From Mycobacterium gallinarum (GTDB lineage: Bacteria; Actinomycetota; Actinomycetes; Mycobacteriales; Mycobacteriaceae), in the NCBI RefSeq assembly GCF_010726765.1, contig NZ_AP022601.1:3534001-3598000 (forward strand): a DNA stretch of 64,000 nucleotides, given 5' to 3'. A program made the position numbers and the translations under genes. Positions within the stretch are counted from its first letter, which is position 1; every line of letters begins with the position of its first letter. The notes under the pieces are model-generated. The model was not told where the DNA came from. It made no database searches and saw only the letters and a list, made by a program, of their open reading frames with translations. This document shows, one piece after another, positions 32,132-41,526 of the stretch.

Positions 32132-33675
32132 GGGTCGACGAGCAGCGCGCGGCCGACGCGTACCGGCGTGGGCTGTGGGTGAGCGAGACGCTCGCCGACT
32201 CGCTGCGCGACGCGGCCAGGGCCACGCCCGAGCGCACGGTGTTGTTGGACGGCGCAATCCGGCTCGACTGCAGGGGTTTACACGACAAGGCCACCGCACT
32301 GGCTCAAACCCTGATGGGGTTGATGCCCGCGGGCAGCGTGGTGTCGTTCATGCTGCCGAACTGGCATGAGGCCGCCGTCATCTATCTGGGCGCGACGTTG
32401 GCCGGCATGGTGGTGAACCCCATCCTGCCCTCGCTTCGCGACCGCGAACTCGCGTTCATCCTGTGCGACGCCGACAGCCGCGCAATCTTCATACCGTCGA
32501 ACTTCGGTGGCCATGACTACGCCGCAATGCTGGAACGGGTGACCGCATCGATGGCCGCACCACCGGCCGTCGTGGTCGTCCGCGGTGACAGCCATACGCC
32601 GTACGCCTCGATGTTCGCGACCGAGACGACCGCGGTGTTGCCGGTTCTGAATCCCGACACCGTGCGCATGATCCTCTACACCTCCGGCACGACCGGACGG
32701 CCCAAGGGCGTTCTGCACACACATAATTCGATCCACGCGCTGATCCGCCAGATCGGCGAGCACTGGCGGGTCGCCGACGGCGACCGGTTCCTCGTTCCGT
32801 CGCCCATCGCACACATCGGCGGGTCGATCTACGCGTTCGAGTGCCCCCTGCTGCTCGGCACCACCGCGGTGCTGATGGAACGCTGGGATCCGGATGCCGC
32901 GGTGGCGCTGATGCTGGCGGAACACTGCACTCACATGGCGGGTGCCACACCGTTTCTCGACGGTCTGTTGGCGGCCGCTGAGCGGGCGGACAGCCGGCTG
33001 CCAGACCTGAAGGTGTTCATCTGCGGCGGCGCTTCGGTTCCACCGTCGCTGATCCGCAGGGCGACAGACTATTTCGAGAAGGCCGCGGTGTCCCGGGTGT
33101 ACGGATCGACCGAGGTACCGGTGACAACCGTGGGATCTCTCGATGACGTCGGCCATGCGGCCGATACCGACGGTCGCGCTGGTATCGCAGATGTCAAACT
33201 GACCGGCGGGGAGATATGTGCGCGCGGCCCGCAGATGCTGGTCGGCTATCTGCACTCCGACGACGAGACGGAATCCTTCGACAGCGAGGGCTATTTCCGC
33301 ACCGGCGATCTCGCCCGCTGGGTCGATGAGGACTACCTGGTGGTCACTGGCCGGGCCAAGGACATCATCATCCGCAACGGCGAGAACATTTCGCCCAAGG
33401 AAGTAGAGGACCTGCTCATCGCGCACCCGGCGATCGCCGAGATCGCGATCGTCGGCGTGCCCGACGACCGGACGGGAGAACGCGCGTGCGCGGTGGTCGT
33501 CGCCACCGGAGAACGCGGACCCGACATCGACGACCTGCGGGAACTGTTGATCGGTGCAGGTCTGGCCAAGTTCAAAATCCCTGAGCAGATCGTCATTTGG
33601 GATGCGCTGCCGAAGAACGACGCGGGCAAGGTGCTCAAGCATCAGATCCGGGCGACACTTGAGAAGGTGGAGTGA
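32128..33675 (+). CDS. AMP-binding acyl-CoA ligase (ANL superfamily)
   Basis: A 515-residue ligase that activates a carboxylic acid with ATP and joins it to CoA. The P-loop-like motif ILYTSGTTGRPKGVLHTHNS (about residues 181-200), the aromatic/A5 motif VYGSTEVPVTT, the A7 GYFRTGDLARW and the A10 lysine in PKNDAGKVLKHQIR are all intact. The GTG at 32128 overlaps the GntR stop. Cinnamate- or cyclohexane-carboxylate-type ligases look like this, but the substrate pocket cannot be read. It belongs with the SDR and the second ligase downstream. Confidence 0.92.
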   Translation: MRVDEQRAADAYRRGLWVSETLADSLRDAARATPERTVLLDGAIRLDCRGLHDKATALAQTLMGLMPAGSVVSFMLPNWHEAAVIYLGATLAGMVVNPILPSLRDRELAFILCDADSRAIFIPSNFGGHDYAAMLERVTASMAAPPAVVVVRGDSHTPYASMFATETTAVLPVLNPDTVRMILYTSGTTGRPKGVLHTHNSIHALIRQIGEHWRVADGDRFLVPSPIAHIGGSIYAFECPLLLGTTAVLMERWDPDAAVALMLAEHCTHMAGATPFLDGLLAAAERADSRLPDLKVFICGGASVPPSLIRRATDYFEKAAVSRVYGSTEVPVTTVGSLDDVGHAADTDGRAGIADVKLTGGEICARGPQMLVGYLHSDDETESFDSEGYFRTGDLARWVDEDYLVVTGRAKDIIIRNGENISPKEVEDLLIAHPAIAEIAIVGVPDDRTGERACAVVVATGERGPDIDDLRELLIGAGLAKFKIPEQIVIWDALPKNDAGKVLKHQIRATLEKVE

Positions 33676-33676
33676 T

Positions 33677-34447
33677 ATGCAGGTTGCGATCGTGACAGGC
33701 GCGAGTAGCGGCATCGGGTTCGGATGCGCGACCAAACTCGCCTCCCAGGGAATGGCCGTGCTGGGCACCGGCCGCGACGACGCCAGGCTCGCGGAACTCA
33801 AGAGCCACGACCCGGGGCACATTGAGACCCTCGCCGTTGATCTCACCGCGGACGATGCGCCGCGCCGGATCGTGGACACCGCCATCGAACGGTGGGGCCG
33901 CATCGACTTCCTGATCAACAACGCCGGAGTGGGCAGCCCCAAGCCATTACACGAGACAGACGACGAATCACTGGACTATTTCCTGGGTTTGATGCTGCGC
34001 GCGCCGTTCCGGTTGGCCCGTGAAGCGGTCGTGCACATGCAGCCCGGTTCGGCGATCATCAACATCACGTCGACATTCGCCATCGTGGGCGGTCTGCGGG
34101 GCGGCGCCTACTCGGCGGCCAAGGGTGGCCTGACATCCCTGACAAGGCACATCGCCTGCCAGTACGGGCCACAAGGCATTCGCTGCAATGCCGTTGCCCC
34201 GGGTGTCACCCTCACTCCGATGGTGGCGAGCCGCTTAGAAGACCCACGATTCCGCAAGATCAACACCGAGATGACGCCGTACCCACGCCTGGGCGAGGTC
34301 GAGGACATCGCGAGCACCGTCGCGTTCCTGTGTAGCGACGGAGCAGCCTTCATCAACGGGCAGGAGATCGCCGTCGACGGCGGCTGGACGTCGACCAAGT
34401 ACCTCTCGGACTTCGCGCTGAACGCCGATTGGGTCGAGCGGCAGTGA
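33677..34447 (+). CDS. SDR-family oxidoreductase
   Basis: A 256-residue classical SDR. It has VAIVTGASSGIGFGCATKLA, NNAG, the Ser in NITSTFAIVGG, YSAAK and the C-terminal GQEIAVDGGW. The start is the ATG at 33677, one base after the ligase stop; longer frames overlap the ligase. It probably oxidises a hydroxy-acyl or ring-alcohol intermediate made by the same pathway. It overlaps the next ligase by four bases (GTGA). Confidence 0.9.
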   Translation: MQVAIVTGASSGIGFGCATKLASQGMAVLGTGRDDARLAELKSHDPGHIETLAVDLTADDAPRRIVDTAIERWGRIDFLINNAGVGSPKPLHETDDESLDYFLGLMLRAPFRLAREAVVHMQPGSAIINITSTFAIVGGLRGGAYSAAKGGLTSLTRHIACQYGPQGIRCNAVAPGVTLTPMVASRLEDPRFRKINTEMTPYPRLGEVEDIASTVAFLCSDGAAFINGQEIAVDGGWTSTKYLSDFALNADWVERQ

Positions 34448-35907
34448 ACCTGTTCGGCCTTCTGGACCAGGCCGCAGAGCGGTTCGGCGATCGTGGCGCG
34501 GTGTTCCGTGGTGAGAGCCAGTTGCACACGTGGTCCGAGTTGCGTGAACGGGCGATGCGAATCGCGTCCACCCTTGGGGCGCCCGGCACCCGTATCGCCA
34601 TCGCCAGCGAGAACCGCCCTGAGATCGTCGAGCTGATGTTCGCGACATGGGCGGCCGAGTGTGCGGTCGTGCCGATCAACTACAAGCTTCATCCGCGCGA
34701 AATGGTCCAGATCATCGACGACGCAGGGGTCTCGCAGGTGTTCGCGTCGCCCAAGATCGGCGCGGAGCTGTCGTCGGCCACCGACGTGCCCGTCGAAACC
34801 GTTGACTCAGAGGCCTATTCGGCGCGCACAACGAGCACCCCGGTGGAACGGCCGCGCAGCACCGACCCGGCGACCCTGGCCTGGCTCTTCTACACCAGCG
34901 GGACCACCGGCCGCTCGAAGGGGGCCATGCTCTCGCACCGCAACCTGATGGCGATGACGGTGTCGCACCTGGCGGATTTCGACTCGCCGGACCACACCTG
35001 CAGCCTGGTGCACGGCGCACCGATGTCGCACGGCTCCGGCCTGTACATCCCGCCCTACGTGTTACGTGCTGCGCGGCAGGTGATTCCGGCCTCCGCGGCG
35101 TTTGAGCCGGGCGAGTTTCTCGACCTTTGTGAGCGTCATCCCGGCTGCAGCGCGTTCCTCGCGCCCACGATGGTTCAGCGCCTCGTCCAGACCGGACGCG
35201 CACGCCCACAGAACCTGCGCACGATCGTGTACGGCGGCGGCCCGATGTACGTCGACAGCCTGAAGAAGGCGGTGGCGGCGTTCGGCCCGATATTCGTCCA
35301 GCTCTACGGTCAAGGCGAGGCACCGATGACCATCACCGGGCTGCGCAGGGCCGACCACATCGACGCCGATGACGCGGTTCTGGGTTCCGTCGGGTACGCC
35401 CGGTCAGGTGTGGACGTCGCGGTGCTGCGCGACGACGGCACACCGGCGTCGGCGGGTGAGATCGGTGAGATCGTCTGTCGCGGAGACGTTGTCATGGCCG
35501 GCTACTGGAACAATCCCGAGGCCACCGCGAAGACCCTGCAGGAAGGGTGGTTGCGCACCGGCGACATGGGGTCGTTCGACGAGCGCGGCTTCCTCACGTT
35601 GCGGGACCGCTCCAAGGATGTGGTGATCAGCGGAGGAAGCAACATCTATCCGCGCGAGGTCGAGGAGATCCTGCTCGAGCATCCGGGCGTCGACGAGGCG
35701 GGTGTCGTGGGGGCGCCTGACGAGGAGTGGGGCGAGGTCGTCGTTGCGTTCATCGTCGGCTCGGCGTCGCCCGCGGACCTGGACGCTCATCTGCTCGAGC
35801 GCATCGCGCGGTTCAAAAGGCCCAAGCGGTACGAGTACATCGACGAGCTGCCGAAGAACAGCTACGGCAAGGTGCTCAAGCGGGCCTTGCGCGAGCGCTT
35901 GGCTTAG
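34444..35907 (+). CDS. AMP-binding acyl-CoA ligase (second of the operon)
   Basis: A 487-residue ANL ligase. It has FYTSGTTGRSKGAMLSHRNL (about residues 155-174), LYGQGEAPMT, GWLRTGDMGSFDERGFLTLR and the C-terminal catalytic Lys in PKNSYGKVLKRALRERL. It is most like mycobacterial FadD-type acid-CoA ligases. The GTG at 34444 (VNLFGLLDQAAERFG) overlaps the SDR stop. Two ligases in one operon suggests that two different acids, for example before and after ring or side-chain cleavage, need CoA. Confidence 0.92.
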   Translation: MNLFGLLDQAAERFGDRGAVFRGESQLHTWSELRERAMRIASTLGAPGTRIAIASENRPEIVELMFATWAAECAVVPINYKLHPREMVQIIDDAGVSQVFASPKIGAELSSATDVPVETVDSEAYSARTTSTPVERPRSTDPATLAWLFYTSGTTGRSKGAMLSHRNLMAMTVSHLADFDSPDHTCSLVHGAPMSHGSGLYIPPYVLRAARQVIPASAAFEPGEFLDLCERHPGCSAFLAPTMVQRLVQTGRARPQNLRTIVYGGGPMYVDSLKKAVAAFGPIFVQLYGQGEAPMTITGLRRADHIDADDAVLGSVGYARSGVDVAVLRDDGTPASAGEIGEIVCRGDVVMAGYWNNPEATAKTLQEGWLRTGDMGSFDERGFLTLRDRSKDVVISGGSNIYPREVEEILLEHPGVDEAGVVGAPDEEWGEVVVAFIVGSASPADLDAHLLERIARFKRPKRYEYIDELPKNSYGKVLKRALRERLA

Positions 35908-36010
35908 CGAGATCCAGAACACGCGGGTGTGGGGTTTTGTTACGCCAAGAGCCGAGTATGCGTGCGGGTAACCCACGTTCGGCGGAGAACAGTAGCCGTA
36001 GCATGGCAGC

Positions 36011-36670
36011 ATGCGCGTCGTCATCGCCGGTGGGCACGGCAAGATCGCCCTCATCCTCGAACGCCTGCTCTCCGAGCGCGGAGACACGGCGGTCGGCCTG
36101 ATCAGAAACCCCGACCACGTCGCCGACGTGGAAGCGACAGGTGCCCAGGCAGTCGTCATCGACCTCGAAGCCGTCACCGCCGCCGACGTCGCAACGCACC
36201 TGCAGGGCGCCGACGCCGTCGTGTTCGCGGCGGGGGCAGGCCCCGGCAGTGGCGCGGCACGCAAGCAGACCGTCGACTGTGATGCGGCCATTCTGCTCGC
36301 CGACGCGGCCGAGATCGCGGGAGTGCGGCGCTACGTGATGGTTTCGGCGATCGGTGCCGATGTCGAGGCACCCGATGACATCGGCGATCCGGTGTTCGTC
36401 GCGTATCTGCGCGCGAAAGGCCATGCGGACGACGTGATCCGCGCGCGTGATGCACTCGAGGTCACCGTCATACGCCCCGGCCATCTCACGAACGACGCGG
36501 GCACGGGTCGGGTCGAGATATCCGACCAGACCGGGCATGGTGACATCCCGCGCGAGGATGTCGCCAAGGTTCTGCTCGGGATGCTCGACACTCCCGAGAC
36601 CGCCGGGCGCACGTTCGAGCTGATCGGCGGGGAAACGCCGATCGCCCAGGCGGTCAACCAAGCGCGGTGA
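36011..36670 (+). CDS. Atypical SDR, NAD(P)H-binding protein
   Basis: A 219-residue protein with the atypical-SDR cofactor motif VVIAGGHGKIALILERLL, VVFAAGAGPGSG and YVMVSAIGAD, and without a standard YxxxK in place (YLRAKGHAD is nearest). Such proteins serve as reductases, isomerases or redox sensors. It follows the ligase operon after 103 bases and may have its own promoter. The 3' end overlaps the convergent molybdoenzyme by 17 bases. Confidence 0.82.
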   Translation: MRVVIAGGHGKIALILERLLSERGDTAVGLIRNPDHVADVEATGAQAVVIDLEAVTAADVATHLQGADAVVFAAGAGPGSGAARKQTVDCDAAILLADAAEIAGVRRYVMVSAIGADVEAPDDIGDPVFVAYLRAKGHADDVIRARDALEVTVIRPGHLTNDAGTGRVEISDQTGHGDIPREDVAKVLLGMLDTPETAGRTFELIGGETPIAQAVNQAR

Positions 36671-38858
36671 CAACGACGGGAATGTTGCCCTGACGCGGTA
36701 GGCCGGTGATGCGGTCGTAGTCGACGTCGGTGGGGACGAGGCGGCCGACGTTCGAGCCCCTGTCCCGAAACTCGGCGTCTTCCTCGGGCAATCCACCGAA
36801 CGCGTGGTGCATCGCTATCACGTCGGGCCGCAGGCTGTCGTCGGCTTCCAGCACCGCCGGAACGCGGTCGTGGGGGGATTCGATTCGCACCGAATCCCCG
36901 GACCGCAGGCCAAGCGCGTCGATCGCATCGGGATGCATGTACGCGGGGTTGTACGGCTTTCCCCTATGCAGCGCGGCAAGATTGGTGCCAGAGGAATTCA
37001 TGAAGTTCTGACTGCGTCGCGGGATCAGGCGGAACGGGAAGGCGGAATCGCTTCGAGCAGTGGCGAAGTCCTCAGTCAGCACCTCTGCCAGCTCACCAAG
37101 GAGGTATGTGTTGCCGACGTCGAGCCGGGCTGTGCAATCGGGATCCCGTGGCTCGACCACGGCATCGACGTCGAAGATCTTGCCGTGCGGATGGCTGCGC
37201 ACCTCGTCGAAAGGGACACGCGAAGTCGAACACATTTGCGCGAACAGTTCTTCGGTAGTGAGGTCGGTGTCGCGATTCATGTTGAGCACCACCGGTGGTG
37301 ATTCCATGAATCTGCCCCCACCGCCGCCGAAAAAGTTCACAAACCAGAGATCCAGGTTCATGCGTTTGGTCAGTCCGAGAAAGAACTGCCACTCCTCGGT
37401 GAGATCGGAACCGGCCGGCGGATCGAGGAGTCGGGGCACATATTGCGCGTATGCAGCGGGGATGCCTGTGCCGCTGGTGTAGTACTTGATGAGCTCGCTG
37501 CCCATCGTCATCGCGGGTGTCTCCATCTGCATCATCGGGGCGATGACATAGTCAGCGAGCCGCGACGTCAGCGACATCTCCGTATCCAGGGTGACCAGCA
37601 GGTCGAGGCTCTCCAGAGCGCGCAGCGTCTTGCGCTGATCGGGCCACGCGGCCATCGGATTGCCACCGATACAGATCAACGCCTTCACCTGACCATCGCC
37701 CTCGAGCAGGATCTCATCGGCGAGCGCCGCAGTCGGCATACCGGCCACGGTGTCGGTGAGATCGCGCATCCTCAACTTCTCGCCGTATCCCCATCCCTCG
37801 TAGGGCGGATGCGGCTGCGCCTTGGCTGTGAACGCAGGCATCAATGTGTTGGGCCGCAGCATTTTTTCGCCGGCACGCTGCCAGCGGCCGCAGATCGTCG
37901 TCAGCGCGAGACACAGATATTCGAGCAAGCTGCCGCGCATCGCGAAGTTGGCGCCGGTTCCCGCATTCACCATTCCGCGCCGCTCGCCGTACGTGGCGAA
38001 AAGCCTTGCAGCGGAGATGAACTGGCCCTCCGGAACGTCGGCGCGCTCGGCGACGTAGGCCGGGGTGAAACCGGCCACGGCTGCCGCCAGGTCATCAAAG
38101 CCTGCCACGTTCTCCTCGATGAACGCGGTGTCGCACAGACCTTCCCGGATGACGAAGTTGATCATCCCAGCGAGAATCGTCACATCTTCACCAGGGCGGG
38201 GCTGCAGGTGAATCGCTGCGCGTGCCGCCGTCTGGGACCGGCGCGGATCGATCACGATGAGTTTCATCCCACGGCTGATCGCTGCCCGCAGGTTCTGCGC
38301 CGGGTTCTGCCCGGGGATGCCGATGGCCTTGGAGACCAGCGGGTTCGTTCCCACCAGCAGCCAGCTGTCGGCCTGGTGGAAGTCGACATCCCCGCCGAGC
38401 CAGTGACCGTGTGCAGCAAGCGCGATCTGCTTGCCGGGTTGGTCGATGGTGTTGGCGGTGAAGAACATCGGCGACTCGATCGCTCTGAGAAACGCGTTGC
38501 CCATCAACGCCGACGCCGGATACGGCAAACCGTTGGTTCCCAGGTACATCGCGATCGAGCGTGGGCCGTGGGTGGAGATCAAGTCCTGCAGTTTCGCCGC
38601 GATCTCGTCCATCGCGCGCTCGGACTCGATCGGCGCGTAGGTACCGTCCGCCTGTCGTTTCTGGCTGCGCAGGAGCCGCATTGGGTTGTTGTGGATTTCC
38701 GGCAGTGCCCGACCCTTGGCGCAGGTGTACCCCTTGAACATGGGATTGTCGGAATCCCCCGTCACCTTCGTGAGCCGACCGTCGGTGACGGTTGCCAGCA
38801 CCCCGCAGTGCGCCGAGCAGATCCGGCAGATTCCCGGCTGGGTGGTGGTCTGCGACAT
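36654..38858 (-). CDS. Molybdopterin oxidoreductase with N-terminal 4Fe-4S site
   Basis: A 734-residue protein of the BisC/NapA/formate-dehydrogenase-like superfamily. An N-terminal 4Fe-4S motif is given by C11, C14, C18 and C46 (CRICSAHC and YTCAKG). Molybdopterin-binding regions such as LLVGTNPLVS, VIDPRRSQTA and the C-terminal RSGDSVRIESP domain are present. There is no Tat signal, so it is probably cytoplasmic. It has no obvious partner subunits here. Substrates in this family range from formate and nitrate to organic hydroxylations. The ATG at 38858 is used rather than a GTG three bases upstream. Confidence 0.88.
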   Translation of the reverse strand: MSQTTTQPGICRICSAHCGVLATVTDGRLTKVTGDSDNPMFKGYTCAKGRALPEIHNNPMRLLRSQKRQADGTYAPIESERAMDEIAAKLQDLISTHGPRSIAMYLGTNGLPYPASALMGNAFLRAIESPMFFTANTIDQPGKQIALAAHGHWLGGDVDFHQADSWLLVGTNPLVSKAIGIPGQNPAQNLRAAISRGMKLIVIDPRRSQTAARAAIHLQPRPGEDVTILAGMINFVIREGLCDTAFIEENVAGFDDLAAAVAGFTPAYVAERADVPEGQFISAARLFATYGERRGMVNAGTGANFAMRGSLLEYLCLALTTICGRWQRAGEKMLRPNTLMPAFTAKAQPHPPYEGWGYGEKLRMRDLTDTVAGMPTAALADEILLEGDGQVKALICIGGNPMAAWPDQRKTLRALESLDLLVTLDTEMSLTSRLADYVIAPMMQMETPAMTMGSELIKYYTSGTGIPAAYAQYVPRLLDPPAGSDLTEEWQFFLGLTKRMNLDLWFVNFFGGGGGRFMESPPVVLNMNRDTDLTTEELFAQMCSTSRVPFDEVRSHPHGKIFDVDAVVEPRDPDCTARLDVGNTYLLGELAEVLTEDFATARSDSAFPFRLIPRRSQNFMNSSGTNLAALHRGKPYNPAYMHPDAIDALGLRSGDSVRIESPHDRVPAVLEADDSLRPDVIAMHHAFGGLPEEDAEFRDRGSNVGRLVPTDVDYDRITGLPRQGNIPVVVTALG

Positions 38859-38910
38859 CACCCGATGCTAGGCGACTGCTCAGCAATCCGGAGTGCAATC
38901 GCGGATGACG

Positions 38911-39984
38911 TCACCAGAACAGCCCGCGGATAACCGCTGCCTGCGGAATGTCCTCGACCGCGATCAGTCCTTTGGGGGCGTCGCACACCCAATCGATCAC
39001 GTTGACCACCCGGGCCGCGGTGGAGACACATCCGGCCTCGGTGACATCGAGCAGCGGATCCGAGACGTGCGTGTTCAGCTCCACCCGCGGCTCACCCTCG
39101 ACCACCACGCGGTGCACACCGGGCTTGCCGACGGGCGGGAACTCCCACTCCGGCGCGGCCACCTCCGTCAGTCGGGTGATGTGCTCCATCGTGATCACCG
39201 GAACCCCGTCACGCACCCCCTCGACCGCGAACTTGACCGCGGCCATGCCACCGGGCTCGACGGTGCACAGCTTGCACTCGATCCTCTGGTCGGTGTACCA
39301 GGGTTCGATCCGCTGCCGCACATCGTCGAGTTCGATGTCGAGCTGGTCGGCGAGATTGCGGACCGGGCCGCCCCACATGGTCGTCAGCACACCAGGCAGA
39401 AAGAACATCGGCTGCTCATCATCCGCCTTCAGCCCGAAACCCATTGACTTACCGGTGAACTCGTAATCGTCATAGTTTGCGTAGTCGAAGATCTCCTGGA
39501 CAAGAACGGACGTCGCGCGGGTGACCAAGCTCAGCGCGCTGTGCACCTCGGTGTCGCCGGAGTAGCCGGGGTCGATGCCGTTCACGTACAGCGACGAGTT
39601 GCCCTCCTCGCACGCTTTCTCCAGCGGTCCGGTCAGCCAGTCGTCGGCCTGACGCGGCGTCACCAGCCACACCATCGACGAGCCGACGACGTTGATGCCG
39701 GCGGCAAGGAGCTTCGCCAATTGCTCGACGGCTTCCATCGGCCGGGTCTCGGCCTGTGCTGTGTAGACGACGCAGTCGGGTTTGAGCGCGATCAGCGCAT
39801 CGATGTCGTCTGTCGCGATGACGCCCGTCGGCTCGGTCAATCCGCACAGTTCGGCGGCGTCACGCCCGACCTTGTTCGGACTGGCCGCGTGCACACCCAC
39901 CAGCTCCAGATCCGGCCGACCGATGATCGCCTTGAGTGAATGCTGGCCGACGTTGCCGGTGGAGAACTGCACAACTCGTCGCAT
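38911..39984 (-). CDS. DapB-like NAD(P)-binding reductase, copy 1
   Basis: A 357-residue protein with an N-terminal dihydrodipicolinate-reductase-type Rossmann domain (MRRVVQFSTGNVGQHSLKAI) and the family's long C-terminal domain, as in 2,4-diaminopentanoate-dehydrogenase-like proteins. The middle has NVVGSSMVWL and GIDPGYSGD. Two further relatives lie at 47889 and 48931. The function in mycobacteria is not established; they are often found near P450s and SDRs. The ATG at 39984 is 13 bases after the SDR gene, and the two form an operon facing away from the TetR gene, downstream of the shared operator. Confidence 0.85.
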   Translation of the reverse strand: MRRVVQFSTGNVGQHSLKAIIGRPDLELVGVHAASPNKVGRDAAELCGLTEPTGVIATDDIDALIALKPDCVVYTAQAETRPMEAVEQLAKLLAAGINVVGSSMVWLVTPRQADDWLTGPLEKACEEGNSSLYVNGIDPGYSGDTEVHSALSLVTRATSVLVQEIFDYANYDDYEFTGKSMGFGLKADDEQPMFFLPGVLTTMWGGPVRNLADQLDIELDDVRQRIEPWYTDQRIECKLCTVEPGGMAAVKFAVEGVRDGVPVITMEHITRLTEVAAPEWEFPPVGKPGVHRVVVEGEPRVELNTHVSDPLLDVTEAGCVSTAARVVNVIDWVCDAPKGLIAVEDIPQAAVIRGLFW

Positions 39985-39997
39985 GTGAGTTCCTCGA

Positions 39998-40786
39998 TCA
40001 GTAGTCGGGAATGGGCAGCGGTAGGTTGTTCGAGTCGATGCCGCCGTCCACATGGAAGATAGCGTTGGTCGCGTAACAGTCTTTGGTCGACAGATACACA
40101 CAGAGACGCCCGAGGTCCTCGACGTCGCCGAGGCGGTGCAGCGGCGTGAGCCCGAGCATCGTGTCCAGCGCCCCCGGCATCATGTCCAAGCCGCTCTGTA
40201 GCCCTTCCGTAGCGAAAGAGCCCAGTGCGATCGCGTTGACCCGGATCTTCGGCGCCAACTCCTGGGCCATCGCCCGGGTGAGCGCTTCGAGCCCACCCTT
40301 GGCGACGCAGTACGCAGTGAGCGCACGGATGCCGAAACGTGCTGAACCCGAGGAGATGTTGACGATGGATCCGTGTCCGGCCCCGATCATGTGCGGAGCA
40401 GTGAGCTGGCTCATGATGAACGCCGAAGTCACGCACCAGTCGAAGGTGCGCCTGAAGTCCTCGTCGGTGATGTCGAGAAACGACCCGAATGTCGAGCCGC
40501 CGACATTGTTGATCAGGATGTCGATACGGCCGAACTGCTCCATGGCCGTCGACACGACGCGTTCACCGTCGGGTCGGCTCATGGCGTCGGCGACCAGCGC
40601 CAGCCCCTTGCCGCCCTCCTTCTCGATGCCGTCGATCGTCGCGACGATGTCCGACTCCGTACGTGCTGTTCCGACGACGGTCGCGCCGGCTTCGGCAAGC
40701 ACCCTCGCGATCCCCTGACCGACCCCCTTGCCGGCGCCGGTGACGATGGCCACCTGCCCGGCGAGGTTGAACTGCTCCAGCGCCAT
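39998..40786 (-). CDS. SDR-family oxidoreductase under TetR-type control
   Basis: A 262-residue SDR. It has VAIVTGAGKGVGQGIARVLA, NNVGG, NISSGSARFG, an intact YCVAK and the C-terminal HVDGGIDSNN. The ATG at 40786 has a strong AAAGGAGAGG site. A promoter with -35 TTGACT and -10 TTAGAT (17 bases apart, minus strand) lies just upstream, and the operator ATTGACTGAAGTCAAT covers its -35. It is co-transcribed with the DapB-like gene. Confidence 0.9.
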   Translation of the reverse strand: MALEQFNLAGQVAIVTGAGKGVGQGIARVLAEAGATVVGTARTESDIVATIDGIEKEGGKGLALVADAMSRPDGERVVSTAMEQFGRIDILINNVGGSTFGSFLDITDEDFRRTFDWCVTSAFIMSQLTAPHMIGAGHGSIVNISSGSARFGIRALTAYCVAKGGLEALTRAMAQELAPKIRVNAIALGSFATEGLQSGLDMMPGALDTMLGLTPLHRLGDVEDLGRLCVYLSTKDCYATNAIFHVDGGIDSNNLPLPIPDY

Positions 40787-40813
40787 CCGCGTCCTCTCCT
40801 TTGAGTGCTGCTC

Positions 40814-40842
40814 ATCTAACGACTTCCATTGACTGAAGTCAA
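40814..40842 (-). promoter_or_regulatory. Sigma-A-type promoter of the SDR/DapB-like operon
   Basis: Read on the minus strand: -35 TTGACT (40842-40837), a 17-base spacer, then -10 TTAGAT (40819-40814). The -35 hexamer is one base from the consensus and lies inside the TetR-type palindrome, so repression by occlusion is expected. This is assigned from sequence only. Confidence 0.6.
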
Positions 40843-40843
40843 T
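40828..40843. promoter_or_regulatory. TetR-type operator O1
   Basis: ATTGACTGAAGTCAAT has seven-base arms that are perfect inverted repeats around GA. It lies between the SDR gene and the divergent tetR1. Related sequences occur at 41507 and 42277, each before a gene of the same cluster. Likely bound by one or both local TetR proteins. Confidence 0.7.
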
Positions 40844-40886
40844 AAGCGTCGTTCGAGCACGCGCAGTCAGACGGTAGAGTCGGCGT

Positions 40887-41486
40887 ATGGCAGTGGTAGA
40901 CAGGCCCTCAGCGCGTGAGACGAAGCGTCTGCAGACCCGCGAGCGTTTGATGGGAGCGGCCATCGCCGAGTTCAAACGCGCGGGGATGGCCGAAGCGGAC
41001 GTCGGCGCGATCGTCGCGGCAGCAGGCGTCGCTCACGGCACGTTCTTCTTCCATTTTCCGACGAAGGAACACGTACTGCTCGAACTCGAGCAGCGTGAAG
41101 AAGAACGCATCGCCAAACAACTCGCACGGGCCGCGGGCTCCGAACATGACCTCGCATCGATGCTGGGGGAAGCGGTGCGGCTGGTGATGGGACTGGAACG
41201 CCGTCTCGGCGCGGTGCTGTTCAAAGACTTTCTCGCACTCCACTTTTCACAGACGAGACCCATCGACGAGAGCCGTCAGCACCCCGTTATCGTTGAGGTC
41301 GCACAGGCGATCGAACACGCCCAGAAGCGGGGCGAAGTAGCACCGGATGTGAACCCGATGAACAGCGCGGTGTTCTTCCTGCTCGGGCTGTATGCGCTGT
41401 TGACGACGACCCACGCTTGGCCCGGCCAGGCCGCGATGATCGACGACTACGTGACGCGGACACTGCGCAGCATCGAAGCAGAGTAG
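40887..41486 (+). CDS. TetR/AcrR-family regulator 1
   Basis: A 199-residue TetR repressor. The DNA-binding domain (residues about 10-60: LQTRERLMGAAIAEFKRAGM, then ADVGAIVAAAGVAHGTFFFH, FPTKEHVLLE) is followed by an all-helical ligand domain. It is a clear paralogue of the TetR at 42316, sharing most residues of the helix-turn-helix, so both could recognise the same operator. A TAGAGT -10-like element at 40875-40880 puts the transcription start near the ATG, so the message may be leaderless. The ligand is unknown. Confidence 0.92.
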   Translation: MAVVDRPSARETKRLQTRERLMGAAIAEFKRAGMAEADVGAIVAAAGVAHGTFFFHFPTKEHVLLELEQREEERIAKQLARAAGSEHDLASMLGEAVRLVMGLERRLGAVLFKDFLALHFSQTRPIDESRQHPVIVEVAQAIEHAQKRGEVAPDVNPMNSAVFFLLGLYALLTTTHAWPGQAAMIDDYVTRTLRSIEAE

Positions 41487-41490
41487 CCGA

Positions 41491-41522
41491 TTGACTACCG
41501 TCGCTGGTTGACTATAGTCAGT
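41491..41522 (+). promoter_or_regulatory. Promoter with TetR-type operator O2 over the -10 box
   Basis: The -35 TTGACT (41491-41496) is followed after 16 bases by TATAGT (41513-41518), a near-consensus sigma-A promoter. The operator GTTGACTATAGTCAGT (41507-41522) overlaps the -10. The membrane protein ATG is at 41527, so transcription should start within a few bases of it and give a leaderless or near-leaderless mRNA. The arrangement predicts tight repression. Confidence 0.7.
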
Positions 41523-41526
41523 CTGC

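Noticed and set aside
32278..33942. 554-codon minus-strand frame opposite the first acyl-CoA ligase gene
   Set aside because: Antisense shadow. The plus-strand ligase has all ANL motifs and is coupled to its neighbours.
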